A DNA stretch of 42,975 nt, from positions 1 to 42,975 of the forward strand of contig JASANZ010002080.1 of assembly GCA_030849805.1 (NCBI GenBank), in the 5' to 3' direction. A program made the translations under genes and the position numbers. Under the pieces are notes generated by a model. It did not search any database. It was not told the DNA's origin and saw nothing but the letters and a program-made list of their open reading frames with translations. The number at the start of each line of letters is the position of its first letter. Position 1 is the first letter of the stretch. The stretch comes from Sergeia podlipaevii. Its lineage: Eukaryota > Euglenozoa > Kinetoplastea > Trypanosomatida > Trypanosomatidae. Positions 1-8,071 of this stretch are shown in pieces.

Positions 1-37
1 GGTCCGCCCACTCGGTAGCAGTGACATCGCTCGTCAT
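1..37 (-). CDS. 5' end of an unidentified gene (12 codons, runs off the window)
   Basis: An ATG at 35-37 on the minus strand opens a frame that stays open to the window edge, reading MTSDVTATEWAD. Upstream in the transcript is a good predicted splice acceptor: a T-rich tract at about 101-120 followed by AG at 98-99 and again at 90-91, leaving a leader of roughly 50-60 nt with no earlier ATG. The position, just downstream of RAD54 in the same direction, fits the next gene of the transcription unit. Twelve codons are too few to recognise a family, and the call rests on the acceptor plus the open frame. Confidence 0.5.
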   Translation of the reverse strand, partial: MTSDVTATEWAD

Positions 38-97
38 CTTTGCTGACAATGCAAAACACGTTCCTCCTTTTGATAGAGAGAGTACTTCTCTGCAAAA

Positions 98-120
98 CTG
101 AAAAAACAATGAAGAGATAA
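98..120 (-). promoter_or_regulatory. Predicted spliced-leader acceptor for the gene starting at 37
   Basis: In the transcript a T/C-rich stretch ending in six T is followed directly by CAG (AG at 98-99), with a second AG at 90-91. Confidence 0.5.
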
Positions 121-478
121 ATGTATGGCTACGCTTCAGTTAGGCAAGAGAGTTAAACACTAGTTTCCTAACATGACAGCATATAAAAAGACAAGAAGAC
201 AACAGGAGCGCAAGAATAGATAGATAAGAAATTCACGTCGGTCCAGTAGGACAGTCGCGAAAAAGGTACGAAGACAAGAAACAATACAAGCGGAACAGCG
301 GAAAGTAACTGCTAGATGATAGATATACCATTGAGTGGAAGGCTTTAAACACACTGAGAACACAAAGGAGACGTGAAAAAGATAAGAATAATAAAAAAAA
401 AGAGAAAGACCTTTTTAAAAGATCGCAAACAGAAATGAAAAAAAAATATGCGCACTTGCACATTGGAAGAGTAACAAA

Positions 479-495
479 ATTATATATATATATAT
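479..495. repeat. TA microsatellite
   Basis: About eight TA units in the gap downstream of RAD54. Confidence 0.9.
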
Positions 496-687
496 GATTT
501 TTCTAAAAGCTGAAGCAACAAGAAAATGAGAGAACCCCCGTGCATGTGTTAAAGCAACACAACAATCACTTACTAGTTCACACATACTAGTTCAAAGATA
601 TATATATGTTATAAATCATCTCTCCATTTGTTCCTATATGTAAACGCAAACAAGAAAAACCGGTATGCATCCTCAACTTTTCTCTTG

Positions 688-707
688 TATATATATATAT
701 ATATATA
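688..707. repeat. TA microsatellite in the RAD54 3' UTR
   Basis: About ten TA units roughly 100 nt downstream of the RAD54 stop codon. Confidence 0.9.
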
Positions 708-801
708 GATATTGATTTCTAAGGCATAACAAAAGCCGTTGTACGCGAAGATTGCTTTGCTGCAAATAGCGACAAAGAAGAAAACTAACCACGTCAGTGC
801 T

Positions 802-3800
802 CTAGTCGCTATCGTCGCTGACAACCTCAACCGAGTCCTCTTCCTCATCGGACGATTCTTCATCCTCGTGCACTTCAATTTCCAGGTCGCTCTCCTCCTC
901 CTGCAACGCGGCTTGACTCGCGCAGATGATGCTGCTTTCATCCTCCACGAATGGACGTTCAACGCTGACGGTGTCCTCGATGACTTTCTTCGTGTTATCA
1001 CGTTCGTCAGCAAAGAGAAAGCTGACTAGTGATGGAGCAGACGTAGCAAGTGCGCGGGTAACTTTGTCCAGCGCAAACTTGCCAATCTCGCAAATGTGTC
1101 GCCATGATTTAAGCTCGTCCATGCGCGGACCAGTTTTCTTTTGACCAACCTTGCGAAATTGCATTTTTGAGGCTTCAGCAGCAGCCGACACGCGACCAGC
1201 ACTCCTTTTGGACACCAAGTAAGCGGCGGCTTCACACGAGGAGCACCCAAGAAGATCATGTGTGTCGCATAGCGTGTCAGCCTTGTACCGGAACAGCGAC
1301 CGTAGTTCCTCAAGCGTGAAGTGTTGCTTCGAGTCCTCTTGCATATCTACCACGTTGGCGGAGAGGCCCTGCTTGCTGACCTGGCGCTGGTAAATCTTCT
1401 CCTCAATAGTACCAGTGCTAAGAAGGCGATAAATGAAAACCCGCTTCTTCTGCCCATCACGCCACACACGCCCCATCGCCTGCGCGTCATTGGCGGGGTT
1501 CCAGTCAGGATCAAATAAGATGAGACGATTCGCACCGATAAGGTTGAGACCGACACCACCAGCCTTGGACGACAACAGAAAGACCACCTCCTGCGACGTC
1601 GGTACATTGAAGTAGTCGACCAGCTCTTGACGCTTCTTAATGGGGGTGCTGCCGTCAAGCTGAAAGTAGGCAATCTTCTTCTTGTCGCAGAGGGCTGCAA
1701 TGATATCCAGTGTCTGTGTGAAATTAGATACAATCACGAGTTTATCATGATCACCGTTGTTGCGCAGCTCCTCCAACATGAGTGAAACAAAATGCATTTT
1801 ACTTCCCGCCTCCGCGCTGAGACTGCCCTTCTTGTATCCCTTTGGCAAGACACTCAGAGGAATACCCTCCTCATCACCACCGCTTCCCCGCCCTCTGCGA
1901 CCGCGCTCGACGGTCTTCGCATTGGCCGCCGGCGCACACTGACGGGACATCTTTACGGCCTCAGAGAAGAGGTCCATGTGGTTGCACAGCTTGCGTAGGG
2001 CCGAAATGAGAACAAGAGGGGTGCAGCTAGCTGCCTCTGCAATCTCCGCCAGGCGCTGGTACGCCTCCTCCTGCTGTGTGCCAAGCCGCACAAACACGGT
2101 AACGTCCACCTTGGGAGGAAGATAGGACTCGTTAATGGACTGCGTTCGACGCAAAATAAATTTCTGTGTAAGCGTCGAAAGGTAGTGCGCACGGTCCCTA
2201 CCGAGTGATTTGAGATGATCCAGTGCTTCGGGGTCACGCCCAATGGACACTGGCTCCTCAAAAACGCGCGCGAACAGATCACGGTTACCAAGGATACCAG
2301 GGTTGACAAAGCCAACCATGGCGTGAAACTCGGAGAGGTCGTTCTGAATCGGCGTACCGGAGAGAATAATGCGATTCCTTGTGGGGAGCATGTCCACAGC
2401 TTTGGTCGTTTTCACCTCTGCGTTCTTGAGTCTATGCCCCTCGTCACACACCACGAGCTCAATTGACTTGAGACCAGAAATGCGGGTGATGTACTTGCGG
2501 AGTTGGTCGTACGAGATAACGAGCACATCGCCTTCGCCGTCAAAGCGAGAAATAATACGATCGCCCTTCGGAGTAGATTCAGGGATAGCGAAGTGCTTCA
2601 CCACACCCACGCCAAGCCACTTGTCAAACTCGTTGCACCAATTCTTCACAAGCGAGGACGGCGTCACCACAAGACACTTTCGCGCCGTCGGCTGGCCGTG
2701 CTTGCCTTGTTTGAGACACGTGTAGATGGTGGCGACAGTCTGGATGGTCTTACCCAAGCCCATCTCGTCGGCCAGAATAGCTCCATGGTAGCCAGGCATG
2801 CGCTCACCCGTGACACAGTCAAAGAGAAACTTAACACCAAGCCGTTGGTGAGGACGTAACTTATCTCCAATAACGGGGTCTACCACCACAGACACCTGTC
2901 TCCGGCCGTTCATGTCACGCTTGTAGTCCGCGCGGAAGAGCACCACTGCACCATCTCTGTCTGGGTTATGCAAAGGCTTGAAATCTTCAAGGAAGCCATT
3001 CTTGCCCACCTTGGGCCTTCCGGCCAGAGGCACCACAAAGCCTGTCTCGCCCTCACGTGGACGCTTGCGCAATATCTGAGCGGAAAATACAGAGACTCCA
3101 GTGAGAGACTTGCCAAACGACATCTTTACTTTGGACACCTTCTCTGCCGCCGCAAGTGCTGCCGCGACTGCCTTGGCTTTATCCTCCTTGATCCTCAGCT
3201 GGTGCTCGGAGCGCAAGAAGAACTCGCCACTGCGGAATACCTCCTCACACAGGGCTGTAATGAGTAGCACATGCTTAGTGCCAACCTTGAGTGTCGAGCC
3301 GGCCTTGGCGTTGTCGACTTCTTCCTGCTTGAGAGGGTATCCAGGATCTGGGCGATTACCAAATTGACGGCCAACTCGGTCGTACATCATCACGGCATTG
3401 CATTCGGTGTCGATAATGATGATTCCAACAGACTCGTGGCGAGTGGCGGCGTCTGTCTCTACCTGGAAATAGAGCCTACCATATGGGCTCACTGGGTAGC
3501 AAGACACGACAGCGCCGTACACACCCTCGGCTGGCGGTTTCGCCCCACCTACTTGCTCTCCCGCTTCTGCGGCTGCGGCTGCCGCCAACGGGTCGTCAGG
3601 GTTGGGGACCTCACCACCGTCAAGGGCGGCGGCAGCAGCCATCACAACTTTCTTCGCCACGCCACCCTCCTCTTCGTCCACCCCCATTGTCGCTGCAGCG
3701 GAGGCAATCCCCAGCGCTTTCGCAGAACCCGCAGACACGGGCTGGTGGTAGTCAATGGTGAGACGTCGAGAAAGCCGTTTCGCGACCATTTCATCGTTGG

Positions 3801-4059
3801 ATGGCCCTCTGCACTCGGGGTACACAACACTGCGGCCTGCCCTGCCAGCGACAGCGGTGCTTGCCTCGAGCTGGTCACCAGTCGTAGAAGCCGGCAACTT
3901 GGCAGTGACGGAGCCGATGCTGCTGCGACTGGCAAGGAAGTGCGGGGGTGGGATGCTCAGACTGGAGCCACTCCCGCGACCCTCACCGCTGCTCTCGCCG
4001 CCTGCAGTGCCCGGCGCTTTGAAGCCTACAGACTTCCCTGCACTCTTAAAGAGCGGCAT
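802..4059 (-). CDS. RAD54: RAD54-like SWI2/SNF2 DNA translocase
   Basis: This is a 1085-residue Snf2-family ATPase. Family role: RAD54 works with RAD51 in homologous recombination in the nucleus, driving strand exchange and remodelling duplex DNA. The N-terminal about 400 residues are low-complexity (Ser, Gly and Ala runs). The ATPase core starts near residue 400 with RPHQRLGVKFL, Walker A as DEMGLGKT (about 428-437), DEGH near 538 and SGTPIQND. The C-terminal helicase lobe contains GGVGLNLIGANRLILFDPDW and a motif VI region reading AMGRVWRDGQKK. These are close to the RAD54 consensus rather than to ISWI, CHD or INO80. A Gly/Arg-rich insertion (GRRGRGSGG) lies between the lobes, and the last about 45 residues are very acidic. 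The start is the ATG at 4059, 15 nt after the first AG of a pyrimidine-rich tract (4077-4099). RAD54 is the best call; a RAD54B-type paralogue is the main alternative. Confidence 0.9.
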   Translation of the reverse strand: MPLFKSAGKSVGFKAPGTAGGESSGEGRGSGSSLSIPPPHFLASRSSIGSVTAKLPASTTGDQLEASTAVAGRAGRSVVYPECRGPSNDEMVAKRLSRRLTIDYHQPVSAGSAKALGIASAAATMGVDEEEGGVAKKVVMAAAAALDGGEVPNPDDPLAAAAAAEAGEQVGGAKPPAEGVYGAVVSCYPVSPYGRLYFQVETDAATRHESVGIIIIDTECNAVMMYDRVGRQFGNRPDPGYPLKQEEVDNAKAGSTLKVGTKHVLLITALCEEVFRSGEFFLRSEHQLRIKEDKAKAVAAALAAAEKVSKVKMSFGKSLTGVSVFSAQILRKRPREGETGFVVPLAGRPKVGKNGFLEDFKPLHNPDRDGAVVLFRADYKRDMNGRRQVSVVVDPVIGDKLRPHQRLGVKFLFDCVTGERMPGYHGAILADEMGLGKTIQTVATIYTCLKQGKHGQPTARKCLVVTPSSLVKNWCNEFDKWLGVGVVKHFAIPESTPKGDRIISRFDGEGDVLVISYDQLRKYITRISGLKSIELVVCDEGHRLKNAEVKTTKAVDMLPTRNRIILSGTPIQNDLSEFHAMVGFVNPGILGNRDLFARVFEEPVSIGRDPEALDHLKSLGRDRAHYLSTLTQKFILRRTQSINESYLPPKVDVTVFVRLGTQQEEAYQRLAEIAEAASCTPLVLISALRKLCNHMDLFSEAVKMSRQCAPAANAKTVERGRRGRGSGGDEEGIPLSVLPKGYKKGSLSAEAGSKMHFVSLMLEELRNNGDHDKLVIVSNFTQTLDIIAALCDKKKIAYFQLDGSTPIKKRQELVDYFNVPTSQEVVFLLSSKAGGVGLNLIGANRLILFDPDWNPANDAQAMGRVWRDGQKKRVFIYRLLSTGTIEEKIYQRQVSKQGLSANVVDMQEDSKQHFTLEELRSLFRYKADTLCDTHDLLGCSSCEAAAYLVSKRSAGRVSAAAEASKMQFRKVGQKKTGPRMDELKSWRHICEIGKFALDKVTRALATSAPSLVSFLFADERDNTKKVIEDTVSVERPFVEDESSIICASQAALQEEESDLEIEVHEDEESSDEEEDSVEVVSDDSD

Positions 4060-4506
4060 AATGAGATGGAAGGCTGCTACGAAAGTAGGAGGGGGGGGAT
4101 ATGTGTCAGGCAGACTTTCTTGAATAATCTATTCTAGCAAATGCAATGGAGGTGGCGGAACACACACACAAACAAAAAAAAAAATGCACACCAAATATAG
4201 ACACGTTGTCCTTGCCTAGTGCAGTCAGTGACTGAGAATGAACAAGAAAAATAAAGGGGGGCAGAAGAAGATGAAAGGAGCTCCCACATAAATGAGTGCA
4301 TCACTGTAAATTTACACGGCTGAATAAAAATGATTATAATAATAAAGCATCAGCAATAAATCAAATATATATATGTGAAATAAGCAAAGTAGTGTGTATT
4401 AAGCTGTTGTGTAGCTGTGCATGTATACGTTAATAGGCACACACACACACACGCATGCACGTACGGTAAGCAATTTTGAAAAAAAAAAAAAGGTAGACAC
4501 CTTCAT
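4060..4506. other. Intergenic region between RAD54 and the HAD-domain gene
   Basis: No gene seen. It contains the RAD54 splice acceptor (4077-4099), an A run near 4169-4181 and an AC repeat at 4438-4452. The purine run at about 4479-4492, immediately downstream of the HAD gene stop, lies in that gene's 3' UTR. Confidence 0.75.
4077..4099 (-). promoter_or_regulatory. Predicted spliced-leader acceptor of RAD54
   Basis: A C/T-rich tract (plus-strand G/A run 4081-4100) is followed by TAG at 4077-4079 and CAG just after, about 15 nt before the RAD54 ATG. Confidence 0.55.
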
Positions 4507-5499
4507 CTATGGTACATTGACCTCTACAGTACGACACTTCTTCTTCGCCTCCGCCCGAACCTTCTTCTCCAACTCCTTTCTTGTTCTAAGCAGCGAAACA
4601 TAGGATTTGATGCGGTCATCTGTGGCCTTGCGCTCCTTTCCAGTCTGACTGGCCGCTAGATCAACTGCAGCCTTTAGTGTCTCATCTCTCTTCGCAAAAT
4701 CCACAACGGCCATGCGATAGCTGACCTCTTCAAGCCGTCGCTCGGTATCCTTCAAGTCCTTTTCTTGGGTCCTGGTCGTGGAAGAGAGTTCTACAATGCG
4801 GCTCTGCGCTGCATCAAGCTCACTTTTCAGTCCGCAAACCTTCTCCTCGAGTTGCTGCTTCTGAACCTGAAGAATTTCGATCTCTTCGTCTTTCAGCGCG
4901 GGGTCGACAGCAGCACTCAGTGCAGCCACAAAGGCCTCCTCGGGGCCAGGAAGTGTCTTGATCAACTCCAACGCACGCGTGAGATCCTCCTCTGTCATCC
5001 CCACCTCAGTGCTGGTGTGCAGAAAGTGTCCCTGCATGCGGGTGTCTACGTCAAGCTTCATGTCATCAATGGCAAACCATCGCCCTGCAATAGCCTCAGG
5101 GTGTGTTCCTACGTGTGTATGCAGCCAGCGATAGATTTCATCGACACGGTCACGCACGAGACGCTGCTCTGTAGGATCGTCCGCGTAGTAGTCTACATTG
5201 CTAACAATAACTGTCCCGTTCGGCGTGCCGCCCTCAATCTTGGGAAGTCCCCCATCTGCAACCTTCCCAAAGAAAGCATCAAGACGATCGATCATAGCGG
5301 GAAAGTTTCGCCACGTAGAGGAGAGGATAATGGAAACCTTCTCCGGGCCGCCCAGCACCCCGACCAGCCGCTGAAGCAAAACTACACACTCCGGACTTAG
5401 ATCGCCTCCACCAAAGGTGAAGCGAGGAACGGGTAAGAGAACGCCATCAATATCCAAGAAGATCACGCATCGATCACATCTGGACGGATCTACTGACAT
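4507..5499 (-). CDS. HAD-superfamily domain protein with C-terminal coiled coil
   Basis: This 330-residue protein has a HAD-type hydrolase domain at the N terminus. Motif I reads FLDIDGVLLP (nucleophile-type Asp16 and Asp18), a motif II-like ILSSTWRN lies near residue 60, and an acidic motif AIDDMKLDVD near 143. The combination LDIDGVL / SSTWR / IDD resembles the HAD domain found in 'Swiss army knife' RNA-repair proteins. That subfamily name is inference. From about residue 195 onward the sequence is Glu/Lys/Gln-rich with heptad-like spacing, indicating a long coiled coil ending in a basic stretch (KKVRAEAKKKCR). Catalytic acids appear intact, so phosphatase activity is plausible; the substrate is unknown. 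The start at 5499 follows a poly-T tract and TAG (AG at 5513-5514). Confidence 0.75.
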   Translation of the reverse strand: MSVDPSRCDRCVIFLDIDGVLLPVPRFTFGGGDLSPECVVLLQRLVGVLGGPEKVSIILSSTWRNFPAMIDRLDAFFGKVADGGLPKIEGGTPNGTVIVSNVDYYADDPTEQRLVRDRVDEIYRWLHTHVGTHPEAIAGRWFAIDDMKLDVDTRMQGHFLHTSTEVGMTEEDLTRALELIKTLPGPEEAFVAALSAAVDPALKDEEIEILQVQKQQLEEKVCGLKSELDAAQSRIVELSSTTRTQEKDLKDTERRLEEVSYRMAVVDFAKRDETLKAAVDLAASQTGKERKATDDRIKSYVSLLRTRKELEKKVRAEAKKKCRTVEVNVP

Positions 5500-5512
5500 G
5501 CTGTCAAACTCT

Positions 5513-5535
5513 CTATAACAAGATAAAAAAAAAAG
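5513..5535 (-). promoter_or_regulatory. Predicted spliced-leader acceptor of the HAD-domain gene
   Basis: Ten T in the transcript (5525-5534), then ATCTTGTTATAG; AG at 5513-5514, 13 nt before the ATG. Confidence 0.65.
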
Positions 5536-5657
5536 CGATGGTAAAAGTGCCCCGTGTGTATATGATATTTGTGTGGCGCAAGGTGCTACTCTATTGATGT
5601 GTCACGTTGAAGTATGCGCAGTAGTCTATTGTGTTGGCCCACCCGAAAAGCAGCAGA

Positions 5658-5677
5658 AATAATAATAATAATAATAA
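5658..5677. repeat. AAT trinucleotide repeat
   Basis: Seven AAT-type units in an intergenic region. Confidence 0.9.
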
Positions 5678-6076
5678 GAGCAACAGAAGAAAGCATGTGC
5701 GTAGAAAGAACACAAGAAAAAAAAAAGGTAAGTCAATCACTGCCCGAGCAGCTCGTCCACTTCTGGAATAGCACACATAAAAAATAAAGAAACGGGCACA
5801 AATCAAGTCTACGCTTCTAGTGTGTGCCTCATAAACAACACAATTCTTTAATGAAATGTAAGCGCTGAAACAACTAGTGACAGACAGTAAGGTAAGCAAA
5901 GACTGAACTTATCTATGATTTAAAGTTGCAAAAAGATCTCTTTTTATTAGCAGTGCATCTCTATTATGTCCGCTGGTCTCCCCTTCTGCAAGACAAGAGG
6001 CAGGTTGCCCCTGCATCTTTCTTACCTACATATACCGTCTGCTCCTCCTCCATCTTTCTCCAAAAATCTGAACACG

Positions 6077-7486
6077 CTAAGAGTAGAAGAAACAATCCCT
6101 AGGCCTCCACAACATGATCGCGTTGCAATCCGCAGAGAGGAGTTGCCCTGCGCAGTCCTCTTGCCAGCACCACCCAAGATCCATCACGACATCAGTGTGT
6201 CCCGTGTGTTTGAAAAGCAAAGATTCCCCGGTAAGGTTGTACAGACACACATTTGCATCTTTACTCGCGCTTGCGAATAGGTGGCGTGAGTGAGGACACC
6301 ACTGCACTACCGTTACCTCGTCCGAGTGCAGCTGAGATACACTCACGGGCTTTGCACTGTGCCGTAGGTCAAAGAAAAACACGCCCCCATCGCCGCTGCC
6401 AACCAGCACGGAATTGCCGTCTAGCGGTGAAAGCGCAACAGCAGTTGCGGCTGAAGGCAAAGTGAATATCTCTGTCGCTTCCTCTGCTCTGACGTCCGCG
6501 TAGTACACAGATCCGGTGGTGGAGCCGCACACAAACGCATGAGGGTCTGTCCACGAAAAGTTCACACTGCGCATACGGCCTGCATCAGGATCCTCTTCCT
6601 CCTCCCCGTCATCATCACCAACGCGGATAACATGCCGTGGCGCCACAGTGCGCGGGTCGTCCTTGCTCATATCTGCTATCTGCCACGCGCAAGCACGCCC
6701 GCGAGACCCTGAAACAAGAAGCCCCTCTGTTGAGGTGTTCCAGTCAAGATTGTCAGATACGCCGCGAGACCCCGTCAACGTCAACATGTGCTGGCCCTCA
6801 CCCATACGAGCATCCCAGCGGTCTTGCTCGTTCACCACCGCACTCAGCGCTCGCATGCGCTTCTGGTAGCTAGCGCGCTCCTCATCAGAAGGGTTGCTGC
6901 TCAGCTCGTTGGGTGGAAGAGGAGCACGGGGACGAGGTGGATCGTTCGGAAACTTGTTGAGAGAGACGCGCGACCAGTCAACTACGTACAAGTTTGCGTC
7001 ACTCGAGGCGGAAGCAGCGAGCAGCGGATTCGCTGGCATATAGCGTGCAGCCAGTACATCCCCACAGTGTAGAATGCGCCTCTCCACCTTAAGCCCCGCC
7101 TGGTGGGAGGCTGCTCCGTATCCGCCTACCTCCCCTGTGGCTTCGCTATAAGCGGCGTCCGATGCATTCAGGGAGTTAGTGTTGCTAGGGACCGCGGCAC
7201 TGAGCATCTGTAGATACGACTGCTCCTGGCCGCCAGTACGAGTGCCGCACAGTATTGTGTGTGTAGTAACATTGTCCTTTGTCGTGGTATAGGGCATCAA
7301 CTGTGCCGCGGGGCTCTCCCAGACCAAGTCGATGTGAAACAGTTGTTGATAGAGGTCACGGCAGTGCTTGCGCCATGTGCAGAACCGCTCCGTTTCCTGG
7401 TAAGACCGCGCTGCAGCCTCATCTGCAGACGAGCGCTGAGAGCTAGACATCTTCTCTTCAATAGCACACACAGGGGCACTGCTCAT
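6077..7486 (-). CDS. RBBP4/CAF-1 p48-like WD40 histone-binding protein
   Basis: A 469-residue WD40 protein. Residues about 28-105 match the N-terminal histone-H4-binding helix and first strands of the RBBP4/MSI1 family: a Glu-rich helix with FCTWRKHCRDLYQQLF, then a Trp-Glu-Ser-Pro turn, then an ILCGTRT strand. Seven-bladed propeller repeats follow to the end, e.g. SASSDANLYVVDW, VLVGSGDGGVFFFDLR and FASASKDANVCLYNL. An insertion rich in Pro and charged residues sits at about 170-220, and an acidic GDDDGEEEEDPD loop near 300. Family members are shared subunits of chromatin assembly, deacetylase and Polycomb-type complexes in the nucleus; which complex applies here is unknown. The ATG at 7486 follows a 15-T tract and AG at 7509-7510; Met13 is an alternative start. 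Confidence 0.85.
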   Translation of the reverse strand: MSSAPVCAIEEKMSSSQRSSADEAAARSYQETERFCTWRKHCRDLYQQLFHIDLVWESPAAQLMPYTTTKDNVTTHTILCGTRTGGQEQSYLQMLSAAVPSNTNSLNASDAAYSEATGEVGGYGAASHQAGLKVERRILHCGDVLAARYMPANPLLAASASSDANLYVVDWSRVSLNKFPNDPPRPRAPLPPNELSSNPSDEERASYQKRMRALSAVVNEQDRWDARMGEGQHMLTLTGSRGVSDNLDWNTSTEGLLVSGSRGRACAWQIADMSKDDPRTVAPRHVIRVGDDDGEEEEDPDAGRMRSVNFSWTDPHAFVCGSTTGSVYYADVRAEEATEIFTLPSAATAVALSPLDGNSVLVGSGDGGVFFFDLRHSAKPVSVSQLHSDEVTVVQWCPHSRHLFASASKDANVCLYNLTGESLLFKHTGHTDVVMDLGWCWQEDCAGQLLSADCNAIMLWRPRDCFFYS

Positions 7487-8071
7487 TTCCTCTATTGTAT
7501 GTAGTCTTCTTTAAAAAAAAAAAAAAAGATTCGTAAATGCACGTGTGCAGCGATCAATAAACGGATAACACAAACAACCGCGCGTGTGTCAAAAGGGCAC
7601 AGGATGCTGCTTATTCTATGTGTGCTGTGTGAACTCTATTCGTAGGTGCAGTTGCAAAACGTATATATGATCCCTCTTGGTTTCTATGAATTCTGAAGTC
7701 GCCTTGGTCAGAACAAGATCACTAAAACATGAAAAAAAAAAATGAAAGATTAAAAAAGAAAAAGAAAAACGCAATGTAACAATGAATAATAATAATAAAA
7801 AGGAGAATCATCGCTCCAAGGCTGATTATATAACTTACCTTCCTCCCAGTCCAATGTTTCAGTGAGATACATCATATGCATTTAATCTATATTGATTATT
7901 ATGTAGATACTCTCGTAGTAGGCAGAGCGCATACTTAAATGGTATGCGTCCACGCTACTTCCATTCTTAAAGCAGCCAACGGCAACAACAAGAAAAAAAA
8001 TGAATCTAAGACGCACATGAGCAAGCTAGCAAGAACACTTTCTTCTTCTCTGACTCATGTTCCTTTCAGCT
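7487..8071. other. Intergenic region between the RBBP4-like and kinase genes
   Basis: No gene seen. It is AT-rich with A runs at 7513-7527 (acceptor of the RBBP4-like gene), 7732-7741 and shorter ones, plus AAT units near 7786-7798. Confidence 0.75.
7509..7527 (-). promoter_or_regulatory. Predicted spliced-leader acceptor of the RBBP4-like gene
   Basis: Fifteen T in the transcript followed by TTAAAG (AG at 7509-7510), about 22 nt before the ATG. Confidence 0.65.

Larger units (their letters stand above)
38..801. other. Intergenic region: RAD54 3' UTR and leader of the next gene
   Basis: No convincing gene. It holds TA repeats at about 479-495, 598-607 and 688-707, a purine-rich stretch at 361-450 (pyrimidine-rich in the transcript), and the predicted acceptor at 98-120. 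Short open frames here are low-complexity translations of AT-rich DNA. Confidence 0.7.
5500..6076. other. Intergenic region between the HAD and RBBP4-like genes
   Basis: No gene seen. It has the HAD gene acceptor (5513-5535), an AAT repeat at 5658-5677 and an A run at about 5719-5728. A 102-residue minus-strand frame at 5591-5899 is mostly Leu and Phe read from pyrimidine-rich DNA and is not believed. Confidence 0.7.

Noticed and set aside
3271..4137. 288-codon plus-strand frame opposite RAD54
   Set aside because: It is antisense to a clear Snf2 ATPase, has no family motifs, and arises from the codon bias of the real gene.
5591..5899. 102-codon minus-strand frame with a run of leucines
   Set aside because: It is a translation of an AAT repeat and pyrimidine tracts between genes.
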